Below, one piece after another: positions 49,829 through 50,325 of a stretch of 50,325 bases of DNA; the first letter of the stretch is position 1; every line of letters begins with the position of its first letter. Source of the DNA: an uncultured Dorea sp. (GTDB lineage Bacteria; Bacillota; Clostridia; Lachnospirales; Lachnospiraceae); assembly GCA_910584615.1 (NCBI GenBank), contig CAJUAM010000025.1:1-50325 (forward strand), read 5' to 3'. Under the pieces are notes generated by a model that saw only the letters and a list, made by a program, of their open reading frames with translations, did not search any database and was not told the origin of the DNA. The translations under genes and the position numbers were made by a program.

Positions 49829-50325
49829 GTGCTAAGTAATGGGTTCATTATTGCAATTGCAATAGTGCTTATCATAGCAGCGGCAGTAATCAGCCACTTT
49901 ATTACCGTGTCGAGTCTGAAGAGTAATGCTGAATCAAAGATTGGAAATGCGGAGACAAAAGCCCGCGAGATCATAGATGATGCGGTTAAGACGGCTGAAG
50001 CGAAGAAGAAGGAGTCTCTCTTGGAAATTAAAGAGGAATCTATCAAGAATAAGAATGAGCTTGAAAAAGAGACCAAGGAACGCAGAGCGGAACTACAGCG
50101 CTATGAGAAGCGTGTCCTTTCCAAAGAAGAGGCTTTAGACAAGAAGTCCGACGCCATTGAGAAGCGTGAGGCAGGATTTGCAGCAAAAGAAGAACAGCTC
50201 AAACACCGTGAAGCAAAGGTGGAAGAGATGAGCAGGCAAAGAGTACAGGAACTAGAAAGAATCTCAGGACTTACCTCCGAACAGGCAAAAGAATATTTGT
50301 TGAAAACTGTTGAAGATGATGTAAA
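49829..50325 (+). CDS. rny: Ribonuclease Y, N-terminal part (cut by window end)
   Basis: GTG start 9 bases after AAGGAGG. The first 25 or so residues form a membrane anchor (GFIIAIAIVLIIAAAVISHFI). A long charged coiled coil follows (KAREIIDDAVKTAEAKKKE, then KNELEKETKERRAELQRYEKR), ending at LERISGLTSEQAKEYLLKTVEDDV, the start of the KH-domain approach. This is RNase Y, the membrane-bound endonuclease that starts mRNA decay in Firmicutes. Only the first 165 codons are in the window; the KH and HD domains lie beyond. Confidence 0.92.
   Translation, partial: MLSNGFIIAIAIVLIIAAAVISHFITVSSLKSNAESKIGNAETKAREIIDDAVKTAEAKKKESLLEIKEESIKNKNELEKETKERRAELQRYEKRVLSKEEALDKKSDAIEKREAGFAAKEEQLKHREAKVEEMSRQRVQELERISGLTSEQAKEYLLKTVEDDV

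Noticed and set aside
1..50325. CRISPR arrays, tRNA/rRNA genes, intact insertion sequences, prophage
   Set aside because: I looked for regularly spaced repeats, tRNA-like cloverleafs, transposase or integrase motifs and phage structural genes and saw none.

Overview
The window looks like a chromosome segment from an anaerobic, low-to-mid GC Firmicute of class Clostridia, most likely family Lachnospiraceae. Support for this: strong AGGAGG-type ribosome binding sites throughout, a Firmicute LexA box in front of recA, a YlbJ-type sporulation gene beside rsmD-coaD, the scpA-scpB-D,D-carboxypeptidase and recA-recX-rny neighbourhoods, abundant ferredoxin-type proteins, and no respiratory-chain genes. 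I cannot name the species.

Layout. 1-1.9 kb: a minus-strand pair (FMN split-barrel protein and PnuC-type vitamin transporter) behind a structured leader, then the wreck of a DHFR-family gene. 1.9-4.6 kb: a short QueG-like Fe-S protein, a NapH-like membrane ferredoxin and a methyltransferase-acetyltransferase fusion. 4.7-10 kb: an acetyltransferase, a membrane metallophosphoesterase, a peptidoglycan glycosyltransferase, and a chemoreceptor translationally coupled to an FMN-binding lipoprotein. 10.1-12.9 kb: rsmD, coaD, a coiled-coil protein and convergent ylbJ.

13.0-25.8 kb is the centrepiece. One long co-directional cluster encodes an LDH-fold dehydrogenase with a malate-type specificity residue, HdrB-HdrC-HdrA, four proteins matching the Flx module (FlxD, C, B, A), FrdB and FrdA of an anchorless fumarate reductase, both subunits of class I fumarase, and an AAE/SucE-type transporter. 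Together they spell oxaloacetate -> malate -> fumarate -> succinate -> export, with an Hdr/Flx flavin-based electron-bifurcation module placed between the NADH-linked and fumarate-linked steps. The start of the cluster carries a Rex (NADH/NAD+ sensor) operator on the -10 element. My main inference is a soluble, NADH-dependent, possibly electron-bifurcating fumarate reductase.

25.8-31.9 kb: ECF sigma factor with its own ECF-type promoter, anti-sigma factor, and an ABC exporter with two paralogous FtsX-type permeases flanking the ATPase. 31.9-34.4 kb: a YefM/ParE-type toxin-antitoxin pair, a HAD phosphatase and a second metallophosphoesterase. 34.4-37.3 kb: scpA, scpB and a D,D-carboxypeptidase. 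37.4-40.8 kb: a YtrA-type GntR regulator with a clear operator, and its ABC ATPase and permease. 40.8-43.3 kb: a DUF1292 protein behind paired hairpins, and a two-component system. 43.4-47.7 kb: GtrB-type glycosyltransferase, YfhO-type membrane protein and a CmpB-family membrane protein, divergent from the two-component system across a shared direct-repeat operator. 47.7-50.3 kb: a structured intergenic region with a 17-codon ORF, then recA, recX and the beginning of rny, cut by the window edge. I found no rRNA, tRNA, CRISPR array or intact insertion sequence.
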